A stretch of 64,000 bases of DNA from assembly GCF_963378075.1 (NCBI RefSeq), contig NZ_OY726394.1, forward strand, positions 3,472,001-3,536,000. Reading direction: 5' to 3'. Below are positions 9,701 to 18,955 of this stretch, piece by piece (the stretch's first letter is position 1; the number at the start of each line of letters is the position of its first letter). This stretch comes from Mycolicibacter sp. MU0083 (GTDB lineage: Bacteria; Actinomycetota; Actinomycetes; Mycobacteriales; Mycobacteriaceae). The notes beneath the pieces were generated by a model that worked only from the letters and a program-made list of their open reading frames with translations, was not told the DNA's origin and ran no database searches. Position numbers and translations under genes: made by a program.

Positions 9701-10670
9701 TCAGCCCGCCGAGCGCCTCCGCGGTATCACGGATCTCCCGCTCGCCGGAGAGGAACACCAGGATGTCGCCGGGCGGCTCGGCGGAGAGTTCCTGCACCGC
9801 GTCGACGATCGCCTCGATCTCGTCGCGGGTCTCGGTGCGGATGATCTCGTGGTCGGGATCATCCGGGTCGTCCCCGGCATCCGAGGCGACCGGCACCTCC
9901 AGGGGCCGGTAACGGATCTCCACCGGATAGCTGCGACCGGACACCTCGACGATCGGGGCGCCGCCGGTGCCCGCGAAGTGCGCCGCGAACCGCTCGGGTT
10001 CGATCGTCGCGGAGGTGATGATCACCTTCAGGTCGGGGCGCCGCGGCAGCAGCTCGCGCAGGTAGCCGAGCAGGAAGTCGATGTTGAGGCTGCGCTCGTG
10101 GGCCTCGTCGATGATCAGGGTGTCGTAACGCAGCAGGCGGCGGTCGCGTTCGAGCTCGGCCAACAGGATTCCGTCGGTCATCAGCTTGATCAGCGTGCGA
10201 TCGGAGACCCGGTCGGTGAATCGGACCGCGTAGCCGACGACGTCACCGAGCGGGCTGCCCAATTCGTCGGCGATGCGCTGGGCGACGGTGCGGGCGGCCA
10301 GCCGCCGCGGCTGGGTGTGGCCGATGGTGCCGCGGATCCCGCGGCCGAGCTCCAGACAGATCTTGGGGAGCTGGGTGGTCTTTCCCGAGCCGGTCTCGCC
10401 GGCCACCACCACCACCTGGTGTGCCTTGATCGCCGCGGCGATCTCGTCGCGGCGGGCGCTGACGGGCAGATCGGGGTAGCCGACGGCCGGAACCGCGGCG
10501 GCCCGCGCGGCGGTCAGGGCCTGACCGGCCGCGATCTGCTCGGCGATGTCGCGCAGCTTCGCGTCCTGCCCGTTGCGGACATTCTTCAGCCGTCCGCCCA
10601 GTCGGGCCGCATCGCGAAAGGTCAGCTCGTCGAGGAGTTTGCGCAACTGCGCGACGGACGGTTCGACCAC
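6756..10670 (-). CDS. hrpA: ATP-dependent RNA helicase HrpA (DEAH box)
   Basis: The 1304-residue protein has the full set of DEAH helicase motifs. Walker A is GETGSGKTTQLPK (residues 91-103). Motif II is DEAHERS, motif III is in ITSATIEPERF, and motif VI is QRSGRCGR. A winged-helix/HA2 region and OB-like part follow, then a long C-terminal HrpA-specific domain (DUF3418). E. coli HrpA is about 1300 residues and rescues stalled ribosomes, so the length fits well. The start is a GTG without a ribosome binding site but with TATCCT seven bases upstream, so a leaderless transcript is likely. It is divergent from the first pstS gene. Confidence 0.93.
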   Translation of the reverse strand: MVEPSVAQLRKLLDELTFRDAARLGGRLKNVRNGQDAKLRDIAEQIAAGQALTAARAAAVPAVGYPDLPVSARRDEIAAAIKAHQVVVVAGETGSGKTTQLPKICLELGRGIRGTIGHTQPRRLAARTVAQRIADELGSPLGDVVGYAVRFTDRVSDRTLIKLMTDGILLAELERDRRLLRYDTLIIDEAHERSLNIDFLLGYLRELLPRRPDLKVIITSATIEPERFAAHFAGTGGAPIVEVSGRSYPVEIRYRPLEVPVASDAGDDPDDPDHEIIRTETRDEIEAIVDAVQELSAEPPGDILVFLSGEREIRDTAEALGGLTNTEILPLYARLSTAEQQKVFAPSRAGRRVVLATNVAETSLTVPGIRYVIDPGNARISRYSRRLKVQRLPIEPISQASAAQRSGRCGRTAPGVCIRLYSEADFEARPRYTDPEVLRTNLAAVLLRMASLRLGAMEDFGFLDPPDSRSIRDGVQLLVELGAFTPQGAITAVGRRLARLPVDPRLGRMIVAAEAEGCVREVLVLAAALTIPDPRERPLEREEAARAKHARFADDASDFIAYLNLWSYLSGQRKALSGSAFRRMCRDEFLHYLRIREWQDLVGQLRSIAGDIGIRDTRGPADDPAKPAAIHAALLAGLLSHVGMRRDDGREFAGARNSKFVLAPGSVLAKRPPRWTMVAELVETSRLFGRTAARIEPEMVERVAGDLVQRSYSEPHWDAKRGEVMAFERATLYGLPLVARRRVGYARVEPAVARELFIRHALVEGDWTGKHRFLADNAELRTRLQALEDRVRRRDLIVDDDTVYDLYDARIPADVVSARHFDGWWRKQRQATPGLLTFTRDELLRTDETVGADRPDSWATADMTLPLTYRFEPGAADDGVTVHVPIDVLARLGGDEFAWQVPALREELITALIRSLPKDLRRNFVPAPDTARAVLSAIDAARGEPLLGALSAELRRRTGVAVPLDAFDLSKLPAHLRVTFAVEAADGTEVGRGKDLAVLQERLADPARDAVAETVGAELERTGLRAWPDDLETLPTGVQRLVAGREVRGFPAFVDAGDTAELRVFSTAAQQRSALRPGIRRLLRCEIATPVKAVERQLSSQTRLMLKANPDGSLTDLIDDCADAATDALCPSPVWTRDEYVALRNRVAAALVATTADVVNRVAQVLAVARDIELALPGQPPAAQAESLADVRGQLDVLLAPGFVTATGRARLGDLTRYLTAARRRLEQLPRALAADRDRMARVQAVQDAYDDLLATLPTARHRDEDVRDIARQIQELRVSLWAQQLGTPRPVSEQRILKALKQL

Positions 10671-10677
10671 TTCGCGA

Positions 10678-10683
10678 AGGATA
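10678..10683 (-). promoter_or_regulatory. -10 box of a leaderless hrpA transcript
   Basis: On the minus strand TATCCT ends seven bases before the GTG at 10670, so transcription would start at the start codon. Confidence 0.45.
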
Positions 10684-10888
10684 CGGGGCCGATCGACTAA
10701 GTTGTCATCTGGTATTTAGCGAATCCACGTTGACGCCGCCAGAGTTCCACTGTTAGATACTACTGTTCACCGTTTTGGGGTATGTGGTGATCCGGTCCGC
10801 ACGTGATCGTTGCCGATTCGCGGCCGGTTTCTCCTGGTGATACCGCGTCCGCGGCCGTCACCGTGATGAGCTTGCGAAAGGGGCCGAT

Positions 10889-12004
10889 GTGAAACTGCAT
10901 GGAATTGGTACGGCGCTGGGCATCGTGGCGACCGGAGCGCTGGTGTTGTCCGGATGTGGCAGCGACCAGAACTCGAGCACCGCGGAGAAGACGTCGGCGG
11001 GCACCGCGGCCGCCGGCGCCGCCTGCGGTGGCGCGGACACCCTGAAGGCCAGCGGTTCGACCGCCCAGCAGAACGCGATGGCCCGGTTCGTCAACGCGTT
11101 CATCAAGGAGTGCGCGGACCAGAACGTCAACTACACGGCCAACGGATCCGGCGCCGGCATCCGTGAGTTCGTGGGCGGCCAGACCGACTTCGCCGGTTCC
11201 GACGTGCCGCTGAGCACCGACGAGTACGCCCAGGCGCAGCAGCGCTGCGAATCGCCGGCCTGGAACCTTCCGGTGGTGTTCGGCCCGATCGCGATCACCT
11301 ACAACCTCGAGGGCGTCGACAACCTCGTCCTCGACGGCCCGACCGCCGCGAAGATCTTCAACGGAACCATCACCAGCTGGGATGACGAGGCGATCAAGGC
11401 GCTCAACCCGTCGGCCACGCTGCCCGGGGAGCCGATCCGCGTGGTGTTCCGCAGCGACGAGTCCGGGACCACCGACAACTTCCAGAAGTACCTCGATGCG
11501 GCGTCCGACGGGGCGTGGGGCAAGGGCGCCGGCAAGGCGTTCAACGGCGGCGTCGGCGAAGGCGCCAAGGGCAATGACGGCACCGCCGGCGCCATCGCGA
11601 CCACCGAGGGGGCGATCACCTACAACGAGTGGTCGTTCGCCCAGGCCCAGAACCTGGCCACCGCCCAGATCGTCACCTCCGCGGGCCCCGAGCCGGTCGC
11701 GATCAGCACCGAATCGGTGGGCAAGACCATCTCCGGTGCCGTCATCAAGGGCGAAGGCAACGACCTGGTGCTCGACACCATGTCGTTCTACAAGCCGACC
11801 GCGGCGGGTTCGTACCCGATCGTGCTCGCCACCTACGAAGTGGTGTGCTCGAAGTACCCCGACGCCGAAGTCGGCACCGCGGTGCGGATGTTCCTGAAGT
11901 CCACGATCGGCGCGGGCCAGAACGGTCTGGCCGACAACGGCTACGTGCCGATCCCCGAGGCATTCAAGGCGCGCCTGACGACCGCCGTCGACGCCATCTC
12001 GTGA
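10889..12004 (+). CDS. pstS: Phosphate-binding lipoprotein PstS (PstS3-like)
   Basis: The 371-residue protein begins with a lipoprotein signal peptide whose lipobox is LSGC, cleaved before the cysteine near residue 24. The mature part is a type II periplasmic-binding protein with the phosphate-binding segments [32 protein letters not shown] and [15 protein letters not shown]. It closely resembles my memory of M. tuberculosis PstS3. It captures phosphate outside the membrane and delivers it to PstC/PstA. The stop overlaps the GTG of pstC. The 218-bp upstream region shared with hrpA contains one GTTCACC element (10765-10771) that could be part of a RegX3 site, but no clear second copy. Confidence 0.93.
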   Translation: MKLHGIGTALGIVATGALVLSGCGSDQNSSTAEKTSAGTAAAGAACGGADTLKASGSTAQQNAMARFVNAFIKECADQNVNYTANGSGAGIREFVGGQTDFAGSDVPLSTDEYAQAQQRCESPAWNLPVVFGPIAITYNLEGVDNLVLDGPTAAKIFNGTITSWDDEAIKALNPSATLPGEPIRVVFRSDESGTTDNFQKYLDAASDGAWGKGAGKAFNGGVGEGAKGNDGTAGAIATTEGAITYNEWSFAQAQNLATAQIVTSAGPEPVAISTESVGKTISGAVIKGEGNDLVLDTMSFYKPTAAGSYPIVLATYEVVCSKYPDAEVGTAVRMFLKSTIGAGQNGLADNGYVPIPEAFKARLTTAVDAIS

Positions 12005-12966
12005 CCGACGCACAACCATCGAACTCACTCATCGGTAACGGCTCCCCGCGCGGGGAGCGACTGTTCCGGGCCGCGGCGGTGGCGGCAGGATCGACGGTGG
12101 TGTTCGCGATCGCACTGATCGCGATCTTCCTGCTGGTCCGTGCCGTCCCGTCGTTGCTCGCCAACGAGGCGAACTTCTTCACCAGCCCGCAGTTCCGCAC
12201 CACCGACCCCAAGCACCTGTCGTTCGGCATCCGGGACCTGCTGATGGTCACGGTGCTCAGTTCGCTGTTCGCGTTGGCGCTGGCGGTGCCGATCTCGGTC
12301 GGCATCGCGGTTTTCCTCACCCATTACGCGCCGCAGCGGCTGACCCGGCCGTTCGCAGTGGTGATCGACCTACTGGCCGCGGTGCCGTCGATCGTCTTCG
12401 GCCTGTGGGGAATCTTCGTCCTGGCGCCGATGCTGGTGCCGTTGATGCGGTTCCTGCGCAGCCACCTGGGCGACTGGCTGTTCCTGTTCGCCAAGGGCAA
12501 CGTGTCGCTGGCCGGCGGCGGCACCATCTTCACCGCGGGAATCGTGCTGGCGGTGATGATCATTCCGATCATCACGTCGGTCTCCCGGGAAGTGTTCCGG
12601 CAGACGCCCTTCGCCCACATCGAGGCCGCCCAGGCATTGGGTGCCACCCGCTGGGAGGTGGTGCGGATGGCCGTGCTGCCCTACGGCCGCAGCGGCGTGA
12701 TCGCCGCGGCGATGCTGGGCCTGGGGCGGGCGCTGGGTGAGACGGTCGCGATGCTGATCATCCTGCGGGCGGCGGCCCGGCCCGGGAACTGGTCGCTGTT
12801 CGACGGCGGCTACACGTTCGCGTCCAAGATCGCTTCGGCGGCGGCCGAGTTCAGCGCCCCGCTGCCGACCGGCGCCTACATCGCGGCCGGGTTCGCCCTG
12901 TTCGTACTCACGTTCGTCGTCAATGCCGCCGCACGCGCGGTGGCCGGTGGCAAGGTCAACGGATGA
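12001..12966 (+). CDS. pstC: Phosphate ABC transporter permease PstC (PstC2-like)
   Basis: The 321-residue protein has about six transmembrane helices and the permease coupling motif [20 protein letters not shown], which contacts the ATPase. The GTG start overlaps the pstS stop (GTGA), which indicates translational coupling. It forms the membrane channel together with PstA from the next gene. No pstB gene follows in this operon, so the ATPase must come from elsewhere, most likely from the PhoT/PstB gene at 17184. Confidence 0.92.
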   Translation: MTDAQPSNSLIGNGSPRGERLFRAAAVAAGSTVVFAIALIAIFLLVRAVPSLLANEANFFTSPQFRTTDPKHLSFGIRDLLMVTVLSSLFALALAVPISVGIAVFLTHYAPQRLTRPFAVVIDLLAAVPSIVFGLWGIFVLAPMLVPLMRFLRSHLGDWLFLFAKGNVSLAGGGTIFTAGIVLAVMIIPIITSVSREVFRQTPFAHIEAAQALGATRWEVVRMAVLPYGRSGVIAAAMLGLGRALGETVAMLIILRAAARPGNWSLFDGGYTFASKIASAAAEFSAPLPTGAYIAAGFALFVLTFVVNAAARAVAGGKVNG

Positions 12967-13868
12967 CAACCAACCAGCTCGACACGCCGATCAAGCGGTC
13001 GGTGCCGCACCACCTCAGCCTGCGGCGGCGGGTGACCGACAAGGTCGCCACGGCGGCGTTCTACAGTTCGTTCGCGGTGGCGGCGGTGCCGTTGATCTGG
13101 CTGCTCTGGGTGGTGGTGGCCCGCGGGTGGCATGCGATCGCCAACCTGAGCTGGTGGACGCATTCACAGCGCGGCGTGCTGCCGGAGGAATTCGCCGGTG
13201 GGGTCTACCACGCGCTGTACGGCACGCTGGTGCAGACCGGGGTGGCCGCCGCCATGGCGGTCCCGCTGGGCCTGATGACGGCGATCTATCTGATCGAATA
13301 CGGCGGCGGCCGGTGGGCGAGGTTGACCACCTTCATGGTCGACGTGCTCGCCGGGGTGCCCTCGATCGTGGCGTCGCTGTTCGTGTTCAGCCTGTGGATC
13401 GCCACCCTGAAATTCGAGCAGAGTGCGTTCGCGGTGTCACTGGCGCTGGCCCTGTTGATGTTGCCGATCGTGGTGCGCTCCACCGAAGAGATGCTCCGCC
13501 TGGTCCCCGACGAACTGCGGGAGGCCAGCTACGCGCTCGGGATACCGCGGTGGAAGACGATCCTGCGCGTCGTCGTTCCCACCGCGCTGTCGGGCATCCT
13601 GTCGGGAATCTTCCTGGCCGTCGCCCGGATCATCGGCGAGACCGCTCCGGTCCTGGTGCTGGTGGGCTACAGCCGATCGATCAACTACGACATCCTGCAC
13701 GAGAACATGGCGTCGCTGCCGCTGTTGATCTACTCGGAGTTGTCGAACCCGCAGGCCGCCGGCGTCGCCCGCGTCTGGGGTGCGGCGCTGACGCTGATCA
13801 TCCTGGTCGCGGTCAGCTCGATCGTGGCGGCGATCGCAACCAGGATCACCGCGGTCAAACACCGCTGA
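12963..13868 (+). CDS. pstA: Phosphate ABC transporter permease PstA (PstA1-like)
   Basis: The 301-residue protein has six predicted transmembrane helices and the coupling motif [20 protein letters not shown] characteristic segment is [22 protein letters not shown]. The ATG overlaps the pstC stop (ATGA). It pairs with PstC. In M. tuberculosis the equivalent PstA1 has a role in phosphate sensing and stress tolerance. The gene is convergent with pknD, and the two stops are 20 bp apart. Confidence 0.92.
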   Translation: MTTNQLDTPIKRSVPHHLSLRRRVTDKVATAAFYSSFAVAAVPLIWLLWVVVARGWHAIANLSWWTHSQRGVLPEEFAGGVYHALYGTLVQTGVAAAMAVPLGLMTAIYLIEYGGGRWARLTTFMVDVLAGVPSIVASLFVFSLWIATLKFEQSAFAVSLALALLMLPIVVRSTEEMLRLVPDELREASYALGIPRWKTILRVVVPTALSGILSGIFLAVARIIGETAPVLVLVGYSRSINYDILHENMASLPLLIYSELSNPQAAGVARVWGAALTLIILVAVSSIVAAIATRITAVKHR

Positions 13869-13888
13869 GCCGAGCGGGAACCGACCGG

Positions 13889-15916
13889 CTAGGCGCCGGC
13901 CAGTTTCACCACCCGGTTGTTGCCCCGGTCGGCGACATAGACGGCGCCGTCCGGACCGACCGCGATCTGCAGCGGCGTGTTCAGGCCGCTGAACGGCAGC
14001 TTCGTCTCGTGGCCGCCGCCGGCGCCCATCTTCACCACGGTGTGGCTGTCGTGGTTGGCGACGTAGACGTTGCCGTCCCGGTCGAGGGCCAAGCCCCACG
14101 GGGCGGACAGGTCCGAGAAGGGAAGGTCGGTCTGGGTCTGGGATCCGGCGGCGAGCTTGACCACCCGGTCGTTGTCGGTATCGCTGACGTAGATGTTGCC
14201 GGCGGAATCGATCACCACATCGTCGGGATGCCGCAACCCGGTGAAGGGCAGCACCTCCTGGGCGTCGGACCCGGCCGGCAGCTTGAGCACCCGGCCGTTA
14301 CCCCGGTCGGTGACGTAGACGCTGCCTTCGGCGTCCACCGCCAGCCCTTCGGGATAGTTCAGCCCGGTGAACGGCAACTCGACCTGGTCGGTGGCGTCCT
14401 TCTCCAGCTTCAACACCCGATTGTTGAAGTCGGTGACGTACACCGTGCCGGCGCGATCGACGGTGACACCCTGCGGTTCGTACAGCCCGGTGAAGGGCAG
14501 CAGCACCGGCGTGGTCGAACCCGCCTCCAGCTTCACCACCCGGCCGTACATGCTCTGGTTGGTGGCGTAGATGGTTCCGTCACCGTCTACGGCCACCCCG
14601 CCCGGGGAGAAGCGGAAGTTCAGTCCGTCGAAGGCCACCACGCTCTGCCCGTTCGACGATGCCGCGGACGCGGTCGCCGACGTCGAGGAATCCGAGCGGT
14701 GCGTGGCCGCGTAACCGACCACCCCACCCACGACGATCAGCAAGGCCGCCGCGGCCGCGGCCGGCACCATCCACCGGCGCTCCCCCCGCTGCTTTGGCTC
14801 GGCGGGCGCCGCCGGCACGGGCGCAGAGAACGCGTGCGCCTGCGGGCGCGCGGGCTGTTCGGGCCACCCGGCGGCGGCGGGCCGCAGCTGGGTCTGATCT
14901 TGCTGGTGGCCGTAGGCGTTCGGTGGGTAGCCGTGCTGGGCCCCGGTGGCCGACGGCTGCCAGTGCCCGGCACCGGTAGCGCCCCCACCACCGTTGGTGG
15001 CGGTACCGACCGGGCCGGAGATCCGGGTGGCCGCATCGCCGTGCTGCAGGATCATCGCGGCCTGATGCTGCTCGGCGGTGGTCAGCGCATCGTGGGCGGC
15101 ACGGGCCAGGTCACCGGCGCTGCTGTAGCGCTCCCGCGGATTCTTGGCCATCCCGCGGGCGATCACCTGGTCCAACGCGATCGGCACCACGCCCGGACGT
15201 AGCTGGCTCGGCCGCGGGGCGGGCTCCATCAGATGTGCGGCGATCAATCGCTCCACGGTCTCGGTCGGGTACGGCCGCATACCGCAGAGGCATTCGCTCA
15301 ACACACAGGCCAGCGAGTAGATGTCGGCCCGGTAGTCGACGTCTCCCCCACCGAACCGCTCCGGTGCCATGTAGTTGTAGGTGCCCAGCGCCATCCCGGT
15401 CTGGGTCAGCTCCGGATCGGCCGCGGCGCGGGCGATGCCGAAGTCGACCAGGTAGGCGAAGTCGTCCCGGGTGAGCAGGATGTTCTCCGGCTTGATGTCG
15501 CGGTGGGTGATCCCGCTGGCGTGCGCGGCGTCCAGCGCGGAGGCCACCTGTTCGATCACCGCCACCGCGCGCGCCGGCGCCAGCGGCCCGGAGCGCTTCA
15601 ATTCGACGCTCAGGTCCCGCCCGTCGATCATCCGCATCTCGACGTACATCTGCCCGTCGATCTCGCCGTAGTCGTGGATGGGCACCACGTGCGGTTCGGT
15701 GAGCCGGCCGGCCGCGTCGGCCTCGCGCTGCATGCGGGCCCGGAACGAGGGGTTGCCCGACAGTGCCGGAGTGATCAGCTTCAGCGCCACCGACCGGCGT
15801 TTGCGGGTGTCCTCGGCCTCGTAGACCTCGCCCATGCCGCCGCGTCCCAGCAGGCGAACCAATCGGTAGGGCCCGAATTCGGTGCCCACCCGCGAAGCCG
15901 AGTCATTGTTATTCAC
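13889..15916 (-). CDS. pknD: Serine/threonine protein kinase PknD with extracellular beta-propeller
   Basis: The 675-residue protein is a transmembrane kinase. The kinase domain occupies residues 1-280. Visible motifs are the glycine loop LGRGGMGEVYEAED, lysine 46, HRDIKPEN with Asp140, DFG at 158-160 and the APE motif in APERF. A Pro/Gln-rich linker follows, then one transmembrane helix (about 384-404). An extracellular six-bladed NHL-type propeller comes last (about 430-675), built of repeats such as LPFTGL-x-P-x-G-x-AVD and NRVVKL. Length and domain order match M. tuberculosis PknD. It lies within the pst cluster, as it does there, so control of phosphate transport or sensing of an external ligand is plausible. 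The start is a GTG. Confidence 0.95.
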   Translation of the reverse strand: MNNNDSASRVGTEFGPYRLVRLLGRGGMGEVYEAEDTRKRRSVALKLITPALSGNPSFRARMQREADAAGRLTEPHVVPIHDYGEIDGQMYVEMRMIDGRDLSVELKRSGPLAPARAVAVIEQVASALDAAHASGITHRDIKPENILLTRDDFAYLVDFGIARAAADPELTQTGMALGTYNYMAPERFGGGDVDYRADIYSLACVLSECLCGMRPYPTETVERLIAAHLMEPAPRPSQLRPGVVPIALDQVIARGMAKNPRERYSSAGDLARAAHDALTTAEQHQAAMILQHGDAATRISGPVGTATNGGGGATGAGHWQPSATGAQHGYPPNAYGHQQDQTQLRPAAAGWPEQPARPQAHAFSAPVPAAPAEPKQRGERRWMVPAAAAAALLIVVGGVVGYAATHRSDSSTSATASAASSNGQSVVAFDGLNFRFSPGGVAVDGDGTIYATNQSMYGRVVKLEAGSTTPVLLPFTGLYEPQGVTVDRAGTVYVTDFNNRVLKLEKDATDQVELPFTGLNYPEGLAVDAEGSVYVTDRGNGRVLKLPAGSDAQEVLPFTGLRHPDDVVIDSAGNIYVSDTDNDRVVKLAAGSQTQTDLPFSDLSAPWGLALDRDGNVYVANHDSHTVVKMGAGGGHETKLPFSGLNTPLQIAVGPDGAVYVADRGNNRVVKLAGA

Positions 15917-15953
15917 GACGCTCCATTCACCCAGAACAAATTGGCATGAGCCG

Positions 15954-15978
15954 ATCTGCTGTTGCGTAAACAGCAGAT
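15954..15978. promoter_or_regulatory. Perfect 10-bp inverted repeat between pstS and pknD
   Basis: ATCTGCTGTT and AACAGCAGAT are separated by five bases in the 109-bp gap downstream of the minus-strand pstS and 38 bp upstream of the pknD start. No T-tract follows on the minus strand. It could be an operator for pknD or a transcriptional hairpin, and the sequence does not choose between these. Confidence 0.45.
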
Positions 15979-16025
15979 TAACTGAAGGTTACCAGCAAAA
16001 AACGGGCGGCGCAGAACGTAATCCA

Positions 16026-17126
16026 TCAGGTGATCGCGTCGATCGCGGTCTTCAATTTCTCGGTAAATGAGGGCGGCAACGGAATGTAGCCGAACTGGTC
16101 GAGATCGTGCTGTCCGTCGGTAATCGCCACATTCATGAACGCCTTGACCGCCTGCGCCGTCGTCGCGTTGGGATATTTGGAGCAGACGATCTCGTAGGTC
16201 ACCAACACGATCGGATAGGCGCCGGGGGTGGTCGGCTTGTAGAACGACGCGGTGTCCACCACCAGGTCGTTACCGCTACCGCTGAACTTGGCTCCCTCGA
16301 TGGTCTTGTCCACCGATTCCACGGAGATGGCCACCGGCTCGGGGCCGGCCGAGGTGACGATCCGGGCCATGCTGAGGTTGCGACCCACCGCGTAGGACCA
16401 CTCGTTGTAGGTGATCGCCCCGTCGGTGGTCCGCAACAGCCAGGAAGTACCGTCGTTGCCGGCCGCGCCGGTGCCGGTGCCGCCGTTGAAGACCTTGCCC
16501 GAACCGTGACCCCAGGCACCGTCGGAGGCGACGTCCAGATACTTCTGGAAGTTGTCGGTGGTCCCGGACTTGTCGCTGCGGTACACCACCTGAATGGGTT
16601 GGGCCGGCAATTGCACGTGCGGGTTGAGCGCCTGCAGCGCGGGGTCGTCCCAACTGGTGATGGTGCCGTTGAAGATCTTGGCCAGCGCGGGCCCGTCCAG
16701 GTTGAGCTCGCTCAGGCCGGCGATGTTGTAGGTCACCGCGATCGGGCCGAAGACCGTCGGCAGGTGCCAGGGCGTCGAACCGCACCGCGCCGCGACCCGC
16801 TGCGGCTCTCCGGTGGACGCATCCAGCGGCGAGTCCGAGCCGGCGATATTCGTCTGCCCGCTGGCGAATTCGGCGATCCCGGTACCGGATCCGTTGGCCC
16901 GGTAGTCGATGGTGTAGTCCGGACAGGCCCGGATGTAGGCGTAGGCGAACTGCTCGATCGCGTGCGACTGCGCCGTCGAACCGCTCGCGGTCAGCTTCTG
17001 CTTGCCGCCGCACTCCACCGACCCGGAACCCGACGCCTTCGACGAGTCACCACCACCGCAGGCGACGACCGTCAGCAGTACACCTGCCAGCAGGCACGAC
17101 GCGACACCGAATCGCTTTATCTTCAC
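16026..17126 (-). CDS. pstS: Phosphate-binding lipoprotein PstS (PstS2-like)
   Basis: The 366-residue lipoprotein has a signal peptide with lipobox TVVAC (Cys near residue 23) and then a Gly/Ser-rich linker. The phosphate-binding fold shows [32 protein letters not shown] and [15 protein letters not shown]. It resembles M. tuberculosis PstS2 and stands upstream of pknD, as it does there. The start is a GTG. The phoT stop lies 57 bp upstream, so it may be read from the same transcript as phoT. Confidence 0.92.
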   Translation of the reverse strand: MKIKRFGVASCLLAGVLLTVVACGGGDSSKASGSGSVECGGKQKLTASGSTAQSHAIEQFAYAYIRACPDYTIDYRANGSGTGIAEFASGQTNIAGSDSPLDASTGEPQRVAARCGSTPWHLPTVFGPIAVTYNIAGLSELNLDGPALAKIFNGTITSWDDPALQALNPHVQLPAQPIQVVYRSDKSGTTDNFQKYLDVASDGAWGHGSGKVFNGGTGTGAAGNDGTSWLLRTTDGAITYNEWSYAVGRNLSMARIVTSAGPEPVAISVESVDKTIEGAKFSGSGNDLVVDTASFYKPTTPGAYPIVLVTYEIVCSKYPNATTAQAVKAFMNVAITDGQHDLDQFGYIPLPPSFTEKLKTAIDAIT

Positions 17127-17183
17127 TACGCTCCTATGGGGTCAGCACGCTAACTCCACACGGTAGCCGAATATGGCAATTCG

Positions 17184-17960
17184 TCAACCAAAGCGGCCGG
17201 AAATATAGTCCTCGGTCTCCTTGCGGCTGGGGTTGGAAAAGATCTTTTCGGTGCCGTCGATCTCGACCAGGCGGCCGGGTTTGCCGACGGCTTCCAGGTT
17301 GAAGAACGCGGTCTGGTCGCTGACCCGAGCCGCCTGCTGCATGTTGTGGGTGACGATGACGATCGTGTAGTCCTGCTTGAGCTTGGCGATCAGCTCCTCG
17401 ATGGCCATCGTCGAGATCGGGTCCAACGCCGAACACGGCTCATCCATCAGCAGCACGTCGGGTTGTACGGCGATGGCGCGCGCGATACACAACCGCTGCT
17501 GCTGCCCCCCGGACAGGCCGCCGCCGGGACGGTCCAGTCGGTCCTTGACCTCGTTCCACAGGTTGGCGCCGCGCAGGGAGTGCTCGACGGTCTCGTCGAG
17601 CAACTTGCGATTGCGCACACCCTGCAGTTTCAGCCCGGCGACCACGTTGTCGCGGATCGACATGGTGGGGAAGGGATTGGGGCGCTGGAACACCATGCCG
17701 ATGGCTTTGCGCACCCCCACCGGGTCGATGGAGGACTGGTAGATGTCCTCACCGTCGAGCAACACCGAGCCCTCGACCCGCGCACCGGGGATGACTTCAT
17801 GCATCCGGTTGAGCGTGCGCAACACCGTCGACTTGCCACAGCCCGACGGCCCGATGAACGCCGTGACACTGCGCGGTGGCACCGACAGGGACACGTCGGC
17901 GACCGCATGAAACGCCCCGTAGTAGATGTTGACGTCGTTCAGGTCCAACCTTTTGGCCAC
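17184..17960 (-). CDS. phoT: Phosphate ABC transporter ATP-binding protein PhoT/PstB
   Basis: The 258-residue ATPase has Walker [10 protein letters not shown], the Q-loop FQRPNPFP, the signature LSGGQQQR, Walker B LLMDEP and the switch histidine in [11 protein letters not shown]. It matches M. tuberculosis PhoT (Rv0820) in length and in residues such as the N-terminal KRLDL-x-DVNIYYG. It energises phosphate import. It is the only Pst ATPase gene in the cluster, although there are two PstC/PstA pairs, so it probably serves both. It lies 80 bp downstream of pstA on the same strand. The start is a GTG. Confidence 0.95.
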   Translation of the reverse strand: MAKRLDLNDVNIYYGAFHAVADVSLSVPPRSVTAFIGPSGCGKSTVLRTLNRMHEVIPGARVEGSVLLDGEDIYQSSIDPVGVRKAIGMVFQRPNPFPTMSIRDNVVAGLKLQGVRNRKLLDETVEHSLRGANLWNEVKDRLDRPGGGLSGGQQQRLCIARAIAVQPDVLLMDEPCSALDPISTMAIEELIAKLKQDYTIVIVTHNMQQAARVSDQTAFFNLEAVGKPGRLVEIDGTEKIFSNPSRKETEDYISGRFG

Positions 17961-18040
17961 TAGCAGCCTTCCTCACTCGACTCAACCTGCATCGACTCAA
18001 CCCGTCCCGTTGCGGCGTGAATTTTCGCCAGACTAGACGA

Positions 18041-18955
18041 CTAAACCTTCTTAGGCGCAAATAGCCGTGCGCCCAGCCTAGCCACAATATTAAGTATGGC
18101 GATCAACAGGATCAGCGTCAGTGCCGCACCCCACAGCCGATCGGTGGGTACCGGGATGGTGCCCGCGCCCGCGGATGTCTGGTCATACATCATTCCCGGC
18201 AACGACCCCATAAAGCCGTGGAACATATCGAAATTCATCGCCTGCGAATAGCCGACCAGGATCAGCAGCGGGGCGGTTTCCCCCATCACCCGGGCCAACG
18301 CCAACAGAATCCCGGTGATGATGCCGGGCAACGCGGTCGGGATCACGATGCTGGTGACGGTCCGCCACTTCGGCGCGCTGAGCGCATAGCTGGCTTCGCG
18401 CAGATCCATCGGAACGATCCGGAGCATCTCTTCGGTGGCGCGCACGATCACCGGCACCATCAACAGCACCAACGACAACGACACCGCCAGGCCCGAGCGG
18501 TGGAATCCCAGGGTCGCCACCCACAGCGCGTAGACGAACAACGCCGCCACGATCGACGGCACCCCGGTCAGGATGTCGACAGTGAAGGCCGTCAGCCTGC
18601 CCAGTCGGGTACCGCCGCCGTACTCCACGAGGTAGATCGCCACGAGGACCCCGACGGGCACCGAGATGGCCGCACACGTCAGTCCCTGCAGCAGCGTCCC
18701 GACGATCGCGTGGTAGGCACCGCCGCCGGCCGTGAACGCGGTCATACCGGCCTGCGAGTGGGTCCACCAGACGCGGGAGCCGACCACACCCAGCCCGAAG
18801 TCGATCACCGTGTAGAGCACCCACGCCAGCGGCACCAACGCCAGCACCATCGCCGCGGTCATCAGCACCGTGGCGATCGCATCGACGATGCGTCGGCGCA
18901 GCCCGACCCGCACGAACGAGCGCGGTTTCAGCGGCCGGTCCAACAGGTCGGTCAT
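18041..18955 (-). CDS. pstA: Phosphate ABC transporter permease PstA (second copy)
   Basis: The 304-residue permease has six predicted transmembrane helices, VDILTGVPSIVAALFVYALW and the coupling motif REASYALSAPKWRTVTSIV. The ATG overlaps the pstC stop (ATGA), so the two are translated together. An open frame runs upstream through pstC, but it is antisense noise and only the part from 18955 is the gene. It works with the PstC at 18952-19944 and probably the PhoT ATPase. Confidence 0.92.
   Translation of the reverse strand: MTDLLDRPLKPRSFVRVGLRRRIVDAIATVLMTAAMVLALVPLAWVLYTVIDFGLGVVGSRVWWTHSQAGMTAFTAGGGAYHAIVGTLLQGLTCAAISVPVGVLVAIYLVEYGGGTRLGRLTAFTVDILTGVPSIVAALFVYALWVATLGFHRSGLAVSLSLVLLMVPVIVRATEEMLRIVPMDLREASYALSAPKWRTVTSIVIPTALPGIITGILLALARVMGETAPLLILVGYSQAMNFDMFHGFMGSLPGMMYDQTSAGAGTIPVPTDRLWGAALTLILLIAILNIVARLGARLFAPKKV

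Noticed and set aside
10744..10771. Possible second PHO box upstream of the first pstS
   Set aside because: GTTCACC is present once, but the only other GTTC element is 21 bp away and does not fit the 11-bp period, so it was not listed as a site.
12923..15202. 759-codon plus-strand frame over pstA and pknD
   Set aside because: It runs through two real genes in other frames, with no domain and biased composition.
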